Source: Rusavskia elegans (taxonomy: Eukaryota; Ascomycota; Lecanoromycetes; Teloschistales; Teloschistaceae). From it: a stretch of DNA of 64,000 nt. The notes below the pieces were generated by a model. The model did not search any database. It saw only the letters and a list, made by a program, of their open reading frames with translations, and was not told where the DNA came from. The translations under genes were made by a program, and so were the position numbers. The DNA lies in assembly GCA_011316305.1 (NCBI GenBank), contig SAUG01000077.1, forward strand, positions 124,001-188,000. Direction: 5' to 3'. Of the stretch, positions 34,828-45,544 are shown in pieces (positions within the stretch are counted from its first letter, which is position 1; every line of letters starts with the position of its first letter).

Positions 34828-36331
34828 CGTTGTTGAGGGACATCGTTGCTCCAAGAGGGAACCAAGGCATAGCGAGAAGAAAGAAATTGCCTCGCTGAGT
34901 AGTCGTCCTCCGGCCCCCAGGGCTAGACGGCAAGAGAACAGGAAGATCACGGCGGTTAGCTAACAGAACGAATCGGAAGACACTTAGAAAAGCCAAGGAG
35001 GTTGGCATAGCGGGCAATCTCTAATTTTATAGGGCTATACGGCGGATTTGAGCGTTTGCTCCTGATACAAGACCGAGATAGCGTAGAACGTTTTAACGAA
35101 CTAGGCAGTCGAGTGGATCGGACAATCAGCGATACTGTATCGAGCTCTACTACGGCGGGGCTGAATTGGGAGGAGAAAACTTGGCGGTCAAAACCGCCGC
35201 GAGTGATCCCGCAAAGAAATTGTACAAAGCAGAACATCAAGCCTCAAATACAGTGGGATGTACCTTTCAAGGAGAAAAGCTTTGGTAACCTTCGGAAGTG
35301 TCAGTGGTACATTTCGCCAATGGGTGTAAAAGCGCTGCAGCACGAGAAGAATCATTGGCAAGCGATAAATCGCGCTGGCTCGCAGCTGCAGCAGATTGAA
35401 TGAAGTGCGAAAGGTTCAATTTGGGGAGCAGGTGAAGCATGGACCGCAGGATGTCCTGCATTCCTATCCATATGACTACTGCAGGACATGATGTAGTGAC
35501 GTGTCACAAAAGTGCCGGGGTCTCCGGAGAGCGGTATAATTACACGAGATAAGGGTGGGGGCGGAAAATGGGGGTCTTACCTCATACACGGACTACTGCC
35601 TGTGATGGAGTGTCGCTGCCTTTCTGTATCGCAACGTTTGAATTGTATACATAACGGTTGTTGAAATTGCTTGGTTCTGTGCGGGGATACTGCACCATAC
35701 CCGACCGTATTGAATCAGTTTAGGGCTAGGGCTAGCTCTGGCCTGGCGCCATCAGCGCCACCAGCGCCGGTGGCGCTCGCGTGCGACATCCCGCGACAAT
35801 CCCGCGACATCCTTGCCTCTTTAGCGGCGTTTGACCCTAGCTCCACGCTTGCCTTTTTTAGATTTAGTATGGCGGCGTCGCGTTCCACCAGGACGACATC
35901 CCGCAGCTCTCGTCATGTAGGGAGACCTTACGCCTCCTTTATCGAAGACAGATTCGCTGATGACGAGTCATTCGCGGGCCTTCCGTAGGTAGCAATTCGA
36001 GAGCTCAATTGCACGTTCGAATCCGGATCCTTCGCACGGATACCAGCGGCATATGCCTTGATCCATATTAGAAGCGAGGCAATCTCAAGCGACTTATCAG
36101 TGAAGTGATCGCCTTCGTCCGATGCACGAGGCCCAACATGATCATTCATCGGACTTTAATCTACTATATCCTTCACTGATCCTGCGTCAACAGAGTCATG
36201 CATTCCCACCTTTTGTACTTAAGCATCTTCTGCGGCCGCTTGTGGAGTGACAGGTCAAACTCTATTCCCAACTTTCCCGTGACTGTACCTTTGTCCAACT
36301 GTCCACACCACCTAGGAAGGTCTCTATCATC
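34828..36331. other. Intergenic region with possible transposon remnant
   Basis: No supported gene. A plus-strand frame at 35056-35403 (115 codons) has no motif. A GC-rich patch at 35719-35990 with a telomere-like string, a strong palindrome and a short Arg/Ser-rich frame is described separately. Confidence 0.5.
35719..35990 (+). mobile_element. GC-rich patch, possible hAT-like element end
   Basis: The patch begins TTTAGGGCTAGGGCTAGC, close to the string at 24549, and is followed at about 35755-35780 by the perfect stem AGCGCCACC/GGTGGCGCT around a 6-base loop, then by repeated CATCCCGCGACA-type blocks. A frame at 35868-35988 reads MAASRSTRTTSRSSRHVGR, then stops. A TAGGG-starting end with GC-rich subterminal stems and a short basic N-terminus recalls fungal hAT transposons, but no transposase domain follows, so this is at most a fragment. 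Confidence 0.3.
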
Positions 36332-39031
36332 ATGCATTCCAACCCACTCCCAAATGGTCATTCGACAGCTGTGCAGACTACCTACTCTACCCTTGTATAT
36401 CATGCATACCAGACTTTGAACAGCATCAAAGAGCTTCAGCAGGTGAAGCTCGATGGTGAAAGTCTCGATATACCCTCCGTTGTTGCTGTCTCAAGGTATC
36501 ATTTCTCCCATCCCACAACCCTGATCCTGGCCTATACCAATCATAAATAATGTTCGACTCGCAGGTACAATGTCGAACCTCGACTCGCTAATGACGATGA
36601 CTTCCGTCGTCGAATTGATGCCAGTGTGGCCGCACTGAAGAAAGTCCTGGAAGATGGTAATACGGTGTACGGTATGTTGGCTTGTCTAACATGCCTTTCC
36701 ACGTTGGCGTCCCTTGCAAAGTCGCTCTTTCCCAAGACATGGGTCCAGAAAATTTGTCTTACTCCAAGAGTTCCTTCTACCAAACACTTCGTCTGGTGGG
36801 ATGGACATCCAATGCCTTGACTCTTAGCCAGGCCGGATGCCCCACCAGTGCATTAGATGGAGGATATTGTCCAAAGTTGTAGCCTAATAACTCCCTTCTG
36901 ACTGATGCTAGGTGTTACCACTGGATTTGGAGGGAGTGCAGATACACGCACTAATCGAATCGAAGCTTTGCAATCGGCCTTGCTTCAGCATCAGCAATCC
37001 GGTATACTGTCAGCTATCGACAAGAGTAATGGAATTCAATCGCCAGGCACGTACGCACGATCCCAAGCAATGCCATTGGAATGGGTCAAGGGTACCATGC
37101 TCGTTAGGGCCAACACCATTGCGCGTGGTCATTCAGCAGTATCACTCCATGTCATCGAAACAATCATCGCACTCCTCCAACACGACCTGACGCCTGTCAT
37201 ACCTTTGAGGGGCAGTATCTCTGCATCCGGAGATCTCTCGCCACTATCCTATGTTGCTGGTGTCGTTACAGGCAATCCCGACATCTACGTGCAAAGTGCA
37301 GCTGGCATTGTCACCGCCGAGCAAGCACTTCGGAAGATCAACATTGCACCGGTCACACTCGGCCCCAAAGAAGGTCTGGGCTTGATAAACGGCACTGCTA
37401 CATCCGCTGCAGTTGCGAGTCTAGCGATTTATGAAGCTCACCATATTACCATTCTAGCGCAAGTGCTCACTGCCATGGCTCTCGAGGCGCTGCTCGGCAC
37501 ACCGGGAAACTATGACCCGTTCATAGCTGCCATCCGACCACACAGAGGACAGGTGGAATCCGGAATCATTATCCGACAGTTTCTCAAAGGCTCGATGTTG
37601 GCCCCAGATTTTGAGCACGACAAAGAAATCCGTCAATCTAGCGGCCTTCTCTACCAGGATCGGTATGCTCTGCGAACAGCATCGCAGTGGATAGGACCTC
37701 AGCTGGAAGACCTACTCCTTGCCCATGAGCAAGTCACGACCGAGCTCAACTCCACCACCGACAACCCAATGATCGACATAGAAGGCCAGACGACGCATCA
37801 CGGCGGCAACTTCCAAGCTGCTTCGGTCACCACCGCCATGGAAAAGACACGTCTGTCGCTCCAGATGATCGGTAAACTGCTGTTCGCCCAGTGCTCGGAG
37901 CTGATCAACCCAATGCTCAACAATGGTCTACCTCCAAACCTGGCAGCAGACGGACCAAGTACGTCTTTCACGATGAAGGGTGTCGACATCTGTATGGCCT
38001 CTTACATGTCGGAATTGGCATATCTCGCCAACCCAGTCAGCAGCCACGTTCAATCCGCGGAGATGCATAACCAAGCCGTCAACTCCCTGGCATTCATCTC
38101 CACCCGCTACACGCTCGAAAGTGCAGACCTGGTGTCGCTGATGAGCGCTTCTTACCTGTATGCCGTTTGTCAAGCCTTGGACCTACGTGTGCTCCAGAAG
38201 ATATTCTTCCTCCATGTCGAACCCGCACTCTTTGCGATCAACCTCGAGGTCCTCGGCGAATACCTCTCCCCAGCCGCAATTAAGGAACTTCATATTAAAC
38301 TCTGGACTTATGTCCAGGTGACGTGGCTTCTGACTTCGAACAAAGACACCCAAGATCGTGCAACCTACATCATCGACATGGCCCTGGCAATTCTAACCAA
38401 ACCCCTTCTCGAAAACCCACAGGGCTCGCTGTCCGAAGCCTCCAAGATTGCACAAAGCTGGAAATCAAAGGCCAACTCTCTGCTCGTGGAGACTTACATC
38501 AAGATCCGCACAGAGTTCTTCACCTGCCAGAATACCTCCGACTACCTGGGCTGCGCCTCCAAACGAATGTATCTCTTCGTGCGCAAAACCCTGGGAGTAC
38601 CATTCAACAAGGGTCTTGAGGACCATCCCACACCCCAAGAGCCCATGGCAGCAGACGGCAGCCGCAAGCAAACAATCGGATCTTGGATCGGTATCATCTA
38701 TGAGAGCCTCCGCAACGGCCAAATGCACGAGCCGCTGATGGAATGCCTTGCCGAAGCGGGACTGGTAGCAGGAGCTTCACCCGTCCACAAGCCTGTGACC
38801 AACGAAGTTATCTCTGACAGCAACGGCAGTGTAGCAGCTCATACCAACGACTCTGTCCACCAGCAATCCACCAACGATGCCGTCCGGCGTCTCTCCATCT
38901 CCGAGTCCCCTCGCAAAGACTCCATCGAAGATGCAGTCCGGAAACACTCTATCGATGTCGCCACCATAGCGGAAGATGGAGAGCAGCGCGCAAGTTTGAG
39001 TCTTGCACATGGCTCTTTGACGAACTTGTGA
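36332..39031 (+). CDS. PAL: Phenylalanine ammonia-lyase
   Basis: Three exons (36332-36495, 36565-36671 and 36912-39031) join in phase across introns of 69 and 240 bp to give 796 aa. The enzyme deaminates L-phenylalanine to trans-cinnamate, probably in the cytosol. Signatures: YGVTTGFGGSADTRTN (catalytic Tyr at the exon 2/3 join), SISASGDLSPLSY with the Ala-Ser-Gly that cyclises to the MIO cofactor, TDNPMID, and HGGNFQAASV. Length and sequence are of the fungal/plant PAL type rather than bacterial histidine lyases (about 500 aa), and the shielding-domain part is present. The last ~70 residues are Ser-rich with repeated DAVR(R/K)-x-SI units, absent from most relatives. The ATG at 36332 gives a usual short polar N-terminus. 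Histidine or tyrosine lyase activity cannot be excluded from sequence alone. No pathway partners adjoin it. Confidence 0.95.
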
Positions 39032-40802
39032 TTTCATCTGCGATGTCATGAGGCTAGCGATGATGGAATACTTGAACAGTGAGATTAATAGGTACGTGCA
39101 AACACAGATGGACAGGTAAAGAGCACACATAGCTACATAGCTACATAGCTACATATAATGCTAGCAATCGACCACCCTTGGCACCTCTGAATGACGGCGG
39201 CCGCGCAGTATGCACCTTCCACACCCTTCCCAACCCACCCGCCTCTCCAATCTCTTCATCGCTACCATATCCCAAACTATCCCAAAGCCATATTTCATTA
39301 CCTCCCTCCTCACATCCCCTCCGCCACCATCCTCCATCCAATCGCTTCCCCTTCCAGCCCCCCTTCCACCCGTCTATACCAACCACGTACCTCTACCCAT
39401 CAAACCACCATCTCATATTACATCCAATCACCAAACACCGCAAAACAACATAAGGGACCTGCATGCAGAAATCGGTACCTCGAAAGAAACCGTTCTTACG
39501 ATTGTCCGATCGTCGCGGTGGAAATTAGCAGCTCCATCCAATAGAATTAACCATAGACACGATTAATTAAGGTTGGGGAGTCTCTCCTATGTACAGGCCC
39601 CTGGCTTCACTCTCCAATCCCTCAACCCCAACCCCAACCCATTCACTTCCCTACCCACCCAATCACCGCAAACATACCCCCAAACTCCCAAAGCCATACA
39701 GATGCTCTCCTCTCGCATCATCCTCCCCCTATTACCCCTCTCCCTCTCCAGCCCGTCTTACCCCATCTTACCCTTTCCCCCTCCCCAGCCCGCTGTATAC
39801 CAACCACGTACCTCTACCCATCAGACCCTCAGATTTAGGGACAGTGATGGATGATATTTCGGCGTAATCTGTAATGAATTCAATATCTGCAGCGATGCGT
39901 CTGGAGGTTGTTTTTGTGGTAGGGGATAGCGGGATAGGTAGGTATGGGAGGAGCTGGGGCGAGCGAGTATGATGCTCCCACTATCTGGGGTCAGAGCTTT
40001 CTGTAGTATGTATCCGACCTTAGGGTTGGGGAATATGGTTTGTTGGGGTGAAATGAAATGTGTTGGTATTTAGAGCAGCTGGTATCGATACTGGCGGGTT
40101 GCAGCTTGATGGATGAGTATGAGGACGCGGGCGGGCTTGAGATGTTAATGTAGTTGTAGTGCTGAGCGAGTCTGGAAGTTATCGGTGATACGTATTTTGA
40201 TGACCTCTGTTTTGGGTCATGAGAGCGGGTGAGTTATAGAGCCTGCCGCAGCGTTTTTCTCCGAATGAATAATGTTGGACGACCTCGAAGCTATTGTTTA
40301 TAGCTATGGGTTTTCTTTCTATGCATGTTTAGCTCGGCGAAAGATCTGATGTGCATGCTTCGAATTTTCACCGTCGGTGGCTCACTGTCAAAATTGTTGT
40401 GATATTCTGGAATACACAAGCAGGCATTTTGGGCTAAATATGACGAAGTAATACGTTGTGGGACAGAAGTAAAAGATCGCTAAAGTCAGACTGAGCAGGA
40501 CGGTGCTGACATATTGTATATTACATGCCTTGTGCAGTCACGATATTCTGTACCATGCCTATCGCTGATATAAATCTCAACTGACTTTACGTTAGCCTCA
40601 CTCCGATAGCGGAAGCAAATTGCCATCGGGCTCAGAACCCTCACCATGCCGATCACGGCCAAGGCATCCGGCGGGGATGGCAGTCACAGTATGGGCCTAC
40701 CACCTTCCATCCCGTTATCCGTCATCTGGTCCTCAAAAGGGGCAATGAGAGAAAGGCTAATATTCCTCGCCAATTCCATGGTGTTGCCCTCAGTCGTCTC
40801 CT
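39032..40802. other. Long intergenic region with pyrimidine-rich direct repeats
   Basis: About 1.8 kb without a supported gene. At 39124-39153 the unit ATAGCTAC is repeated about four times. At about 39225-39410 and 39610-39830 two pyrimidine-rich stretches are related: both include CCCAAAGCCATA and end with TATACCAACCACGTACCTCT. The frames there (Pro/Ser-rich on the plus strand) are by-products of this composition. Confidence 0.6.
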
Positions 40803-42285
40803 TCAGTCCCAGCGAATGCAGGTACTCAAATGCTTGGTTCTTGGGCGTCGCAGAAGCGGTGAATTTGTTCTTGAGACTACTAGTAGGAGTCCTTCACAGT
40901 CAGCTCTCAACATCTCAGGGACAGTCTGGAGAGAAGTGGAATTCACTTGCAAATCCTCTGATAGGAGATGCCCTACACAGAACAGTTCACCTGGTCCAAA
41001 TTCATTCCACATCAAGTCGAGTTTTGATCCGTGAAGGCTCCCTCTGCTCAATTGTTTCCAAATCTTCTTCGGAGGGACATCGAGATCCAGAGGTCCAAAG
41101 AGCTCATGTAACCGTTTCTTCCTTAGATGACCGGGTCCAGATGATATGTGACATACTTTCAGCGAAATCGTGTTGAGGAACACATACTTCCTCCTGGATC
41201 CAGCTAGCCTGATCAGCGCGATAAGGTCCTGATACATAAGCATTCTGAAAAGCCATCGGAGCTGACATTGAGCAAGAACTCGTTCAAGCGCTACTGTGGA
41301 TCGATAGCTTGATACAAAGGTACTGGCGAGATTATCTCTGCTGGATGAGGAGTCTGTATTCGCTCGCGTTATTGGGTCTAGAGCCTGCGGAAGGTCTGTC
41401 AAAAATGGCCTCTCAAGAATGGCGTAGGCTGCGTTCGGTACATCTGGAAATGCCGTATGGTAGCTGGGGCAAGATCGATACTTTCCCAGCGTATGAAGCG
41501 ACTCCATGATGATGATGATGTCGGCCTGCAAAAGACTGCCTCAATCCTTCCTTGCCCCTTCCCAGCTCTGTGAAGACCATCCGCCCTCTCGTTGTTGGCG
41601 ATGCCACTTGGGCACATTCTCCCGTTCGGTCGAGCGTACCAACAAGTTGAGATTTGTCGTGAGCCTGCATAGTCCGATCTAGTGAGGGGTTAATGTTACG
41701 CTTGGGACTGGTACTCCGTTGAGAATTGACGGTCGGCTGACGACGACGCTGTCGTTTCTTGCATTGCAGGATGATGCTGTCCTCGTCCGATTCGACGCCA
41801 GTGTCATACGAAGAGTCGTATGACTGTCCGTCGTTGGATAGCTGGCCGGTAGTTGAAACTATACCATCCGCCCCTTCTTCTTCGATCTCGTCCTCCACCG
41901 CACGTCCTTCTGCTTCCTCCTGGTCTCTGGCTTCTGACAGATGTGCCCCATTTCAGTGGTGTCCCTGAGCCTTCCTCTTCCGAGCAGATATTCGAGCTCG
42001 GAATGGTTGGTGACTGTTTGATGGTTGGTTAGACTTTAAAACTACTGCATCAGCTTGGTGGAATTCCTGAAGCTTGTATTGGGCATGATTCAACTCCTCA
42101 GCAGAATACCACCGATGGGCTTCTTCGCGCCCGACCCGCTGGACTTTGTATTCAACACGATGATGAGACGCGACGATGCGCTCTATGGGCCATTGGCTGT
42201 TGATGAGGTCATTTACTGTAGACATGTCATGCCTGCTTTGGGGGAGAATGGTAGCATATCCAGTCTTTCCAGTGGCCATGAGCAC
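40803..42285 (-). CDS. Chromodomain-like protein
   Basis: Three exon-like frames on the minus strand. The first (Met at 42285 or 42225) holds SQWPIERIVASHHRVEYKVQ, then RWYSAEELNHAQYKLQEF: this is the chromodomain pattern (Trp, I-x-R-I-(V/L), YKV strand, then W-x-S/E-x-E-E/N-L and a terminal helix), whose aromatic residues bind methyl-lysine in chromatin proteins. A GTAGTT...CAG intron (about 115 bp) removes an in-frame TGA and keeps phase into EEAEGRAVEDEIEEEG, an acidic and then basic linker (KKRQRRRQPTVN). A second, weaker intron of 52 bp before about 41533 leads to a 240-residue C-terminal frame (MESLHTLGKYRS ... VFLNTISLKVCH) ending at 40803, which I do not recognise. It may be a chromatin reader or be retroelement-derived. 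Splice choices are by hand, and the second donor is poor. Confidence 0.5.
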
Positions 42286-43400
42286 GAGCTGCTATGAAAG
42301 GCCGACAAATCGCTGTCCAGGTTGAGCTGCACAGGTATATTAGGGGATGTGTAGCAAACATGCTGGCGCGGGTGTGCCAAGCTTCAAGTACCCGAAATGA
42401 GCTCGAATATCGTAAGGAAACCATGGCAGATCACAAATGAGACACCATCCGCTTTCCATCCGCTGAAGGCTCGGAATATAAGTCAATCATTGGTGGGATC
42501 AAGACTCAGTCGTGACTTGATGCGGAGCCGATATTTGTCATCGCTATGAGATGGCATTCCAGGAGCTTCACGAAAAAATTGATGGCGTTATGGTGACAGG
42601 CCGAGTTGACTGAAAGTTACCCCATGATCCAAATGATACCCACTGCCATCAACGGCGGGGAGTTACTGGGAGAAATAAACATCGTCCATCGCCTTCTGTG
42701 TCAAGTAACGATATGTCGGTAATTCGCACACCGCGTGCTTGCATAGACCAGAGGAACCTTCAAAAGAAAACGGAGCCCGCCATCATCCGAATCAGGAAAT
42801 GATATTCCAATCCCTCATCTTCAATAGACGCAGATTTCATTCATCCAAGACCCTTCAAAGAAAGACTCTGCGAATGATAGGCAAAAGTCTACCGAACCAC
42901 TTTCCAAGACAACCTAGCATTCTAGAAGATTGAACATACCTGTAATGTAGTGAACTCGTACGGGCATTGACTGGCTAACTGAATGATGGTTGATATCATA
43001 CGCCGACCCAGGCTTTTGGTTTACACGTGGAAACGTGTGCCTGCCTAAGCAAGCCGGGGGGCGCGGGTAGACTTTACAGTTTTCAGCGTGCTATAGTAGA
43101 CAACCCTTAATATTACTCCATTTGTCTGAAATATGCCGCACTCGATGAAGCGAGTGCACAGTGATTATGGTCTCTGCCAAGCCAGACGGGTCTAACCAGA
43201 ATCAACTAGCCTCGCCAGATCTACCATCGTTCTGCCGAAGATGTGGCCACTCACAATAATCCTTGGCATAACTTACGTCATTATCGATTGGAAATATCAT
43301 TGCACGCTGCCGAAATCCATATACCGATGCCATGCATGGAGGGTAGAACAACAGAAGCAGATGGTAGCTCAGAGTGCTGAGTAGAGTTAAATATACCATG
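42286..43400. other. Intergenic region
   Basis: No supported gene, RNA or repeat. Ordinary composition with only short frames. Confidence 0.5.
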
Positions 43401-43404
43401 ACTA

Positions 43405-44238
43405 GCGAAAGGCGTATCTCTGGTCCTACGATTTCTCCGAGTCGCAATCGCAACCGCAGTCAAAAGAAACCAATCTCGAGACCTCAACCCCGGCACAAAT
43501 GGGCGATGCTCTAATAGCAGCCGCCGTAGCCTGTCTCTCGTCCTCCGGAGCCAGAATACGCAAATTAAGTTATGTTGCGAAATCACCGGGACACAAGACT
43601 GGCCAAGTGTGCCAGGCTGGGAAGGACTTGATCTGAGTAAACTCGAAAACGTGACGTACAGGCCCGACCCGGACTGCAGCGCCAATCAAGTCACGACCGA
43701 GCATGCGGAAGCGCAAGCCGCTGCGGACCTCTGTGTCATGTTCCACAAATGTCATGGCTGGATCCGGAAGCTTAAAATCTACGGCGATTGCGTGCTGCTT
43801 TGGCCGGGCGAGGAAATCGTCAATTTACCAGAATTACGGTATCTCAAGCTCGAATACTGCGGCGTCCACGTCCGCAACCTCGGATCTTCGTTGCGTAATA
43901 TGCCTTCGCTCCAACACTTTGAGGTGGAGGGCAGCCACGATACGGAACGCGACTTGACGACCTGGTTGCACGTTTTCAACGCCATACGGGATCATCCTCG
44001 GAACAAGAGCGGAATCAGGGTTGTATTCCATCAGGCTGCCCCCATCACCGGGGCGCAAATCTCGTTGGATTACGTTACTAATCAATACGAGGAGACGCTA
44101 TCGTGGTATGATGATGTTCTACGGGGCCAAGTAAAAGATGATCCTTGGATAGATGCCCACAAGTACATAATGCTGTACATGGTTGGCGAAGTTGGATATA
44201 ACGACAGCTTACGGATGTGGCTGGAAGATGATGATTGA
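43405..44238 (+). CDS. F-box/LRR-like hypothetical protein
   Basis: An open frame ends at 44238. Its solid part begins at about 43609 (PGWEGLDLSKLENVTY) and includes leucine-rich-repeat-like units: IRKLKIYGDCVLLW, LPELRYLKLEYCGV and MPSLQHFEVEG, each with the L-x-x-L-x-L pattern. The C-terminus is acidic (WLEDDD). This is the usual build of the large family of fungal F-box/LRR proteins that serve as substrate receptors of SCF ubiquitin ligases, but the F-box itself is not seen. The same frame stays open upstream to about 43405 with a Ser/Arg-rich stretch, so the real start or an upstream exon is unresolved; no ATG lies in frame near 43609 (GTG there). Confidence 0.55.
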   Translation, partial: AKGVSLVLRFLRVAIATAVKRNQSRDLNPGTNGRCSNSSRRSLSLVLRSQNTQIKLCCEITGTQDWPSVPGWEGLDLSKLENVTYRPDPDCSANQVTTEHAEAQAAADLCVMFHKCHGWIRKLKIYGDCVLLWPGEEIVNLPELRYLKLEYCGVHVRNLGSSLRNMPSLQHFEVEGSHDTERDLTTWLHVFNAIRDHPRNKSGIRVVFHQAAPITGAQISLDYVTNQYEETLSWYDDVLRGQVKDDPWIDAHKYIMLYMVGEVGYNDSLRMWLEDDD

Positions 44239-44818
44239 TTTTGCTGCTTGTACTCCCCAGGCGAATTCCGCCTGACAATGGGTTTTTTTGGGGCATTGGC
44301 TTAGTGTAAGAACCAGAAAACTCGTGAAGTTGTAAGTTGAGCACCGGGGGATGCCTGTGAGGCTCGCAGCATATTTTCTATAGCCTTTCCCAATGCTGGA
44401 TCGCCACCGTTGCGGATTGCTTCGAGAATGGGAAGCAGAACGCAGAGAATCTTCCCATGATAGGAATTTGGCCCAGATATATCCTCTCGAATGCTTGACT
44501 ACTTGCATGGGCGCATGTAGTACTTCATGACCGGTTGAAGTGATCATGGCCGGAGCAACCATGAGCCTGGCTGGATCCTGGGGATATTGCAACTACCCAG
44601 AAAATGCTACCCTCGAGAGAAGAAGGTTAGACGGAGCCGTATTGAATTTGCACACCACTTGTCGTGAGCCTTGATTGTCCATTCCGAAGAATCATGGGAA
44701 GTCGCTTTGCCATCGAACGCTTTGTTGGGCGCTACGTGTGGCACGCATAGTAAATGAGTCAATATTTGTGATGCTTTTGCCAGCGCGGTGCCTGCTCAAC
44801 GGAAACGAGGTGGAGCGC
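44239..44818. other. Convergent intergenic region
   Basis: No supported gene. Short overlapping minus-strand frames only. Confidence 0.5.
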
Positions 44819-45544
44819 CTACTCCTCGATTTCGAAGGTTAACGGTCGTCCTGGTGGGGAGGATGATGCAGCAGTAGCACCGCGTAAGGCCATGCCAACA
44901 GCTGAGATAGCAAAGACGACAGACGCTGCAGTGATAAACTGAAAGGTGACCTGTACGAAGGCCAACAAACCCCGCTCGACAGCGTTCCCCATTTTCCTAG
45001 CGAGATCGGCGACAAAGTCCCAGGAGATGACTTGACCGCGACGATAGAAGGACAGCCTCAGGGCGCCGTAGCTGACTTGAAATGTCTCTCGTGGTGGCTG
45101 ACGTGACCAGTTGTCGAGCGCGGTGTTGTAAAGCCATGCAAACAGTGTGCTGAGGGCATGGGCCGCGACAATGGAGGGAGTGATGGCCGCGAAGGCATCC
45201 CACGTCATGTGCCCGCCGCCAGGAAGGTTTGCAAACGGGTTGTACCGCCGCCGGAGGGCAGAACGGGCAATCCTCATGGGGGTAAGCGAGTGCGAACTTG
45301 GTGAGGTTGGAGTAAGGTCCAAGCGCACAGTAGTCATATCGGACAATTGTAAAGGCCCATCTCTTTCGGTGGTTTTCCGATCATTGTGGTCGACTGTACT
45401 TGAGGAGGAAGAGACATAGGCCAATGTCTGCGAGCCTTGGTCGTTTGAGAGGTCTCCATTGGGAAGGGTTCTTGCATCGAGAACGACAATCAGGTAGCAC
45501 GAAGCCAGGCATACTAGGAAATAGAGGGATCTGTCAGCCTGCAT
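44819..45544 (-). CDS. Small secreted or membrane-anchored protein
   Basis: The frame is open to 45703, but the Met at 45544 begins a clear signal peptide (MQADRSLYFLVCLASCYLIVVLDA), so a 241-residue protein is preferred. After a Ser/Thr-rich linker come RIARSALRRRYNPF (a possible dibasic cleavage site), HMTWDAFAAITPSIVAAHAL, then VSYGALRLSFYRRGQVISWDFVADLARKMG and a C-terminal hydrophobic helix (FQFITAASVVFAISAVGMAL) with a short tail. The succession strand - polar turn - (I/L)(S/T)W - helix resembles the MTWRM core of the tandem-domain protein at 28847-30630, so the two may share a fold; this is a judgement by eye. No intron is needed. Function unknown. Confidence 0.65.
   Translation of the reverse strand: MQADRSLYFLVCLASCYLIVVLDARTLPNGDLSNDQGSQTLAYVSSSSSTVDHNDRKTTERDGPLQLSDMTTVRLDLTPTSPSSHSLTPMRIARSALRRRYNPFANLPGGGHMTWDAFAAITPSIVAAHALSTLFAWLYNTALDNWSRQPPRETFQVSYGALRLSFYRRGQVISWDFVADLARKMGNAVERGLLAFVQVTFQFITAASVVFAISAVGMALRGATAASSSPPGRPLTFEIEE

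Noticed and set aside
39191..39867. Three overlapping Pro/Ser-rich frames of about 90-118 codons
   Set aside because: They come from a C/T-rich tract; all three frames are open at once and none has a start context or a homologue-like pattern.
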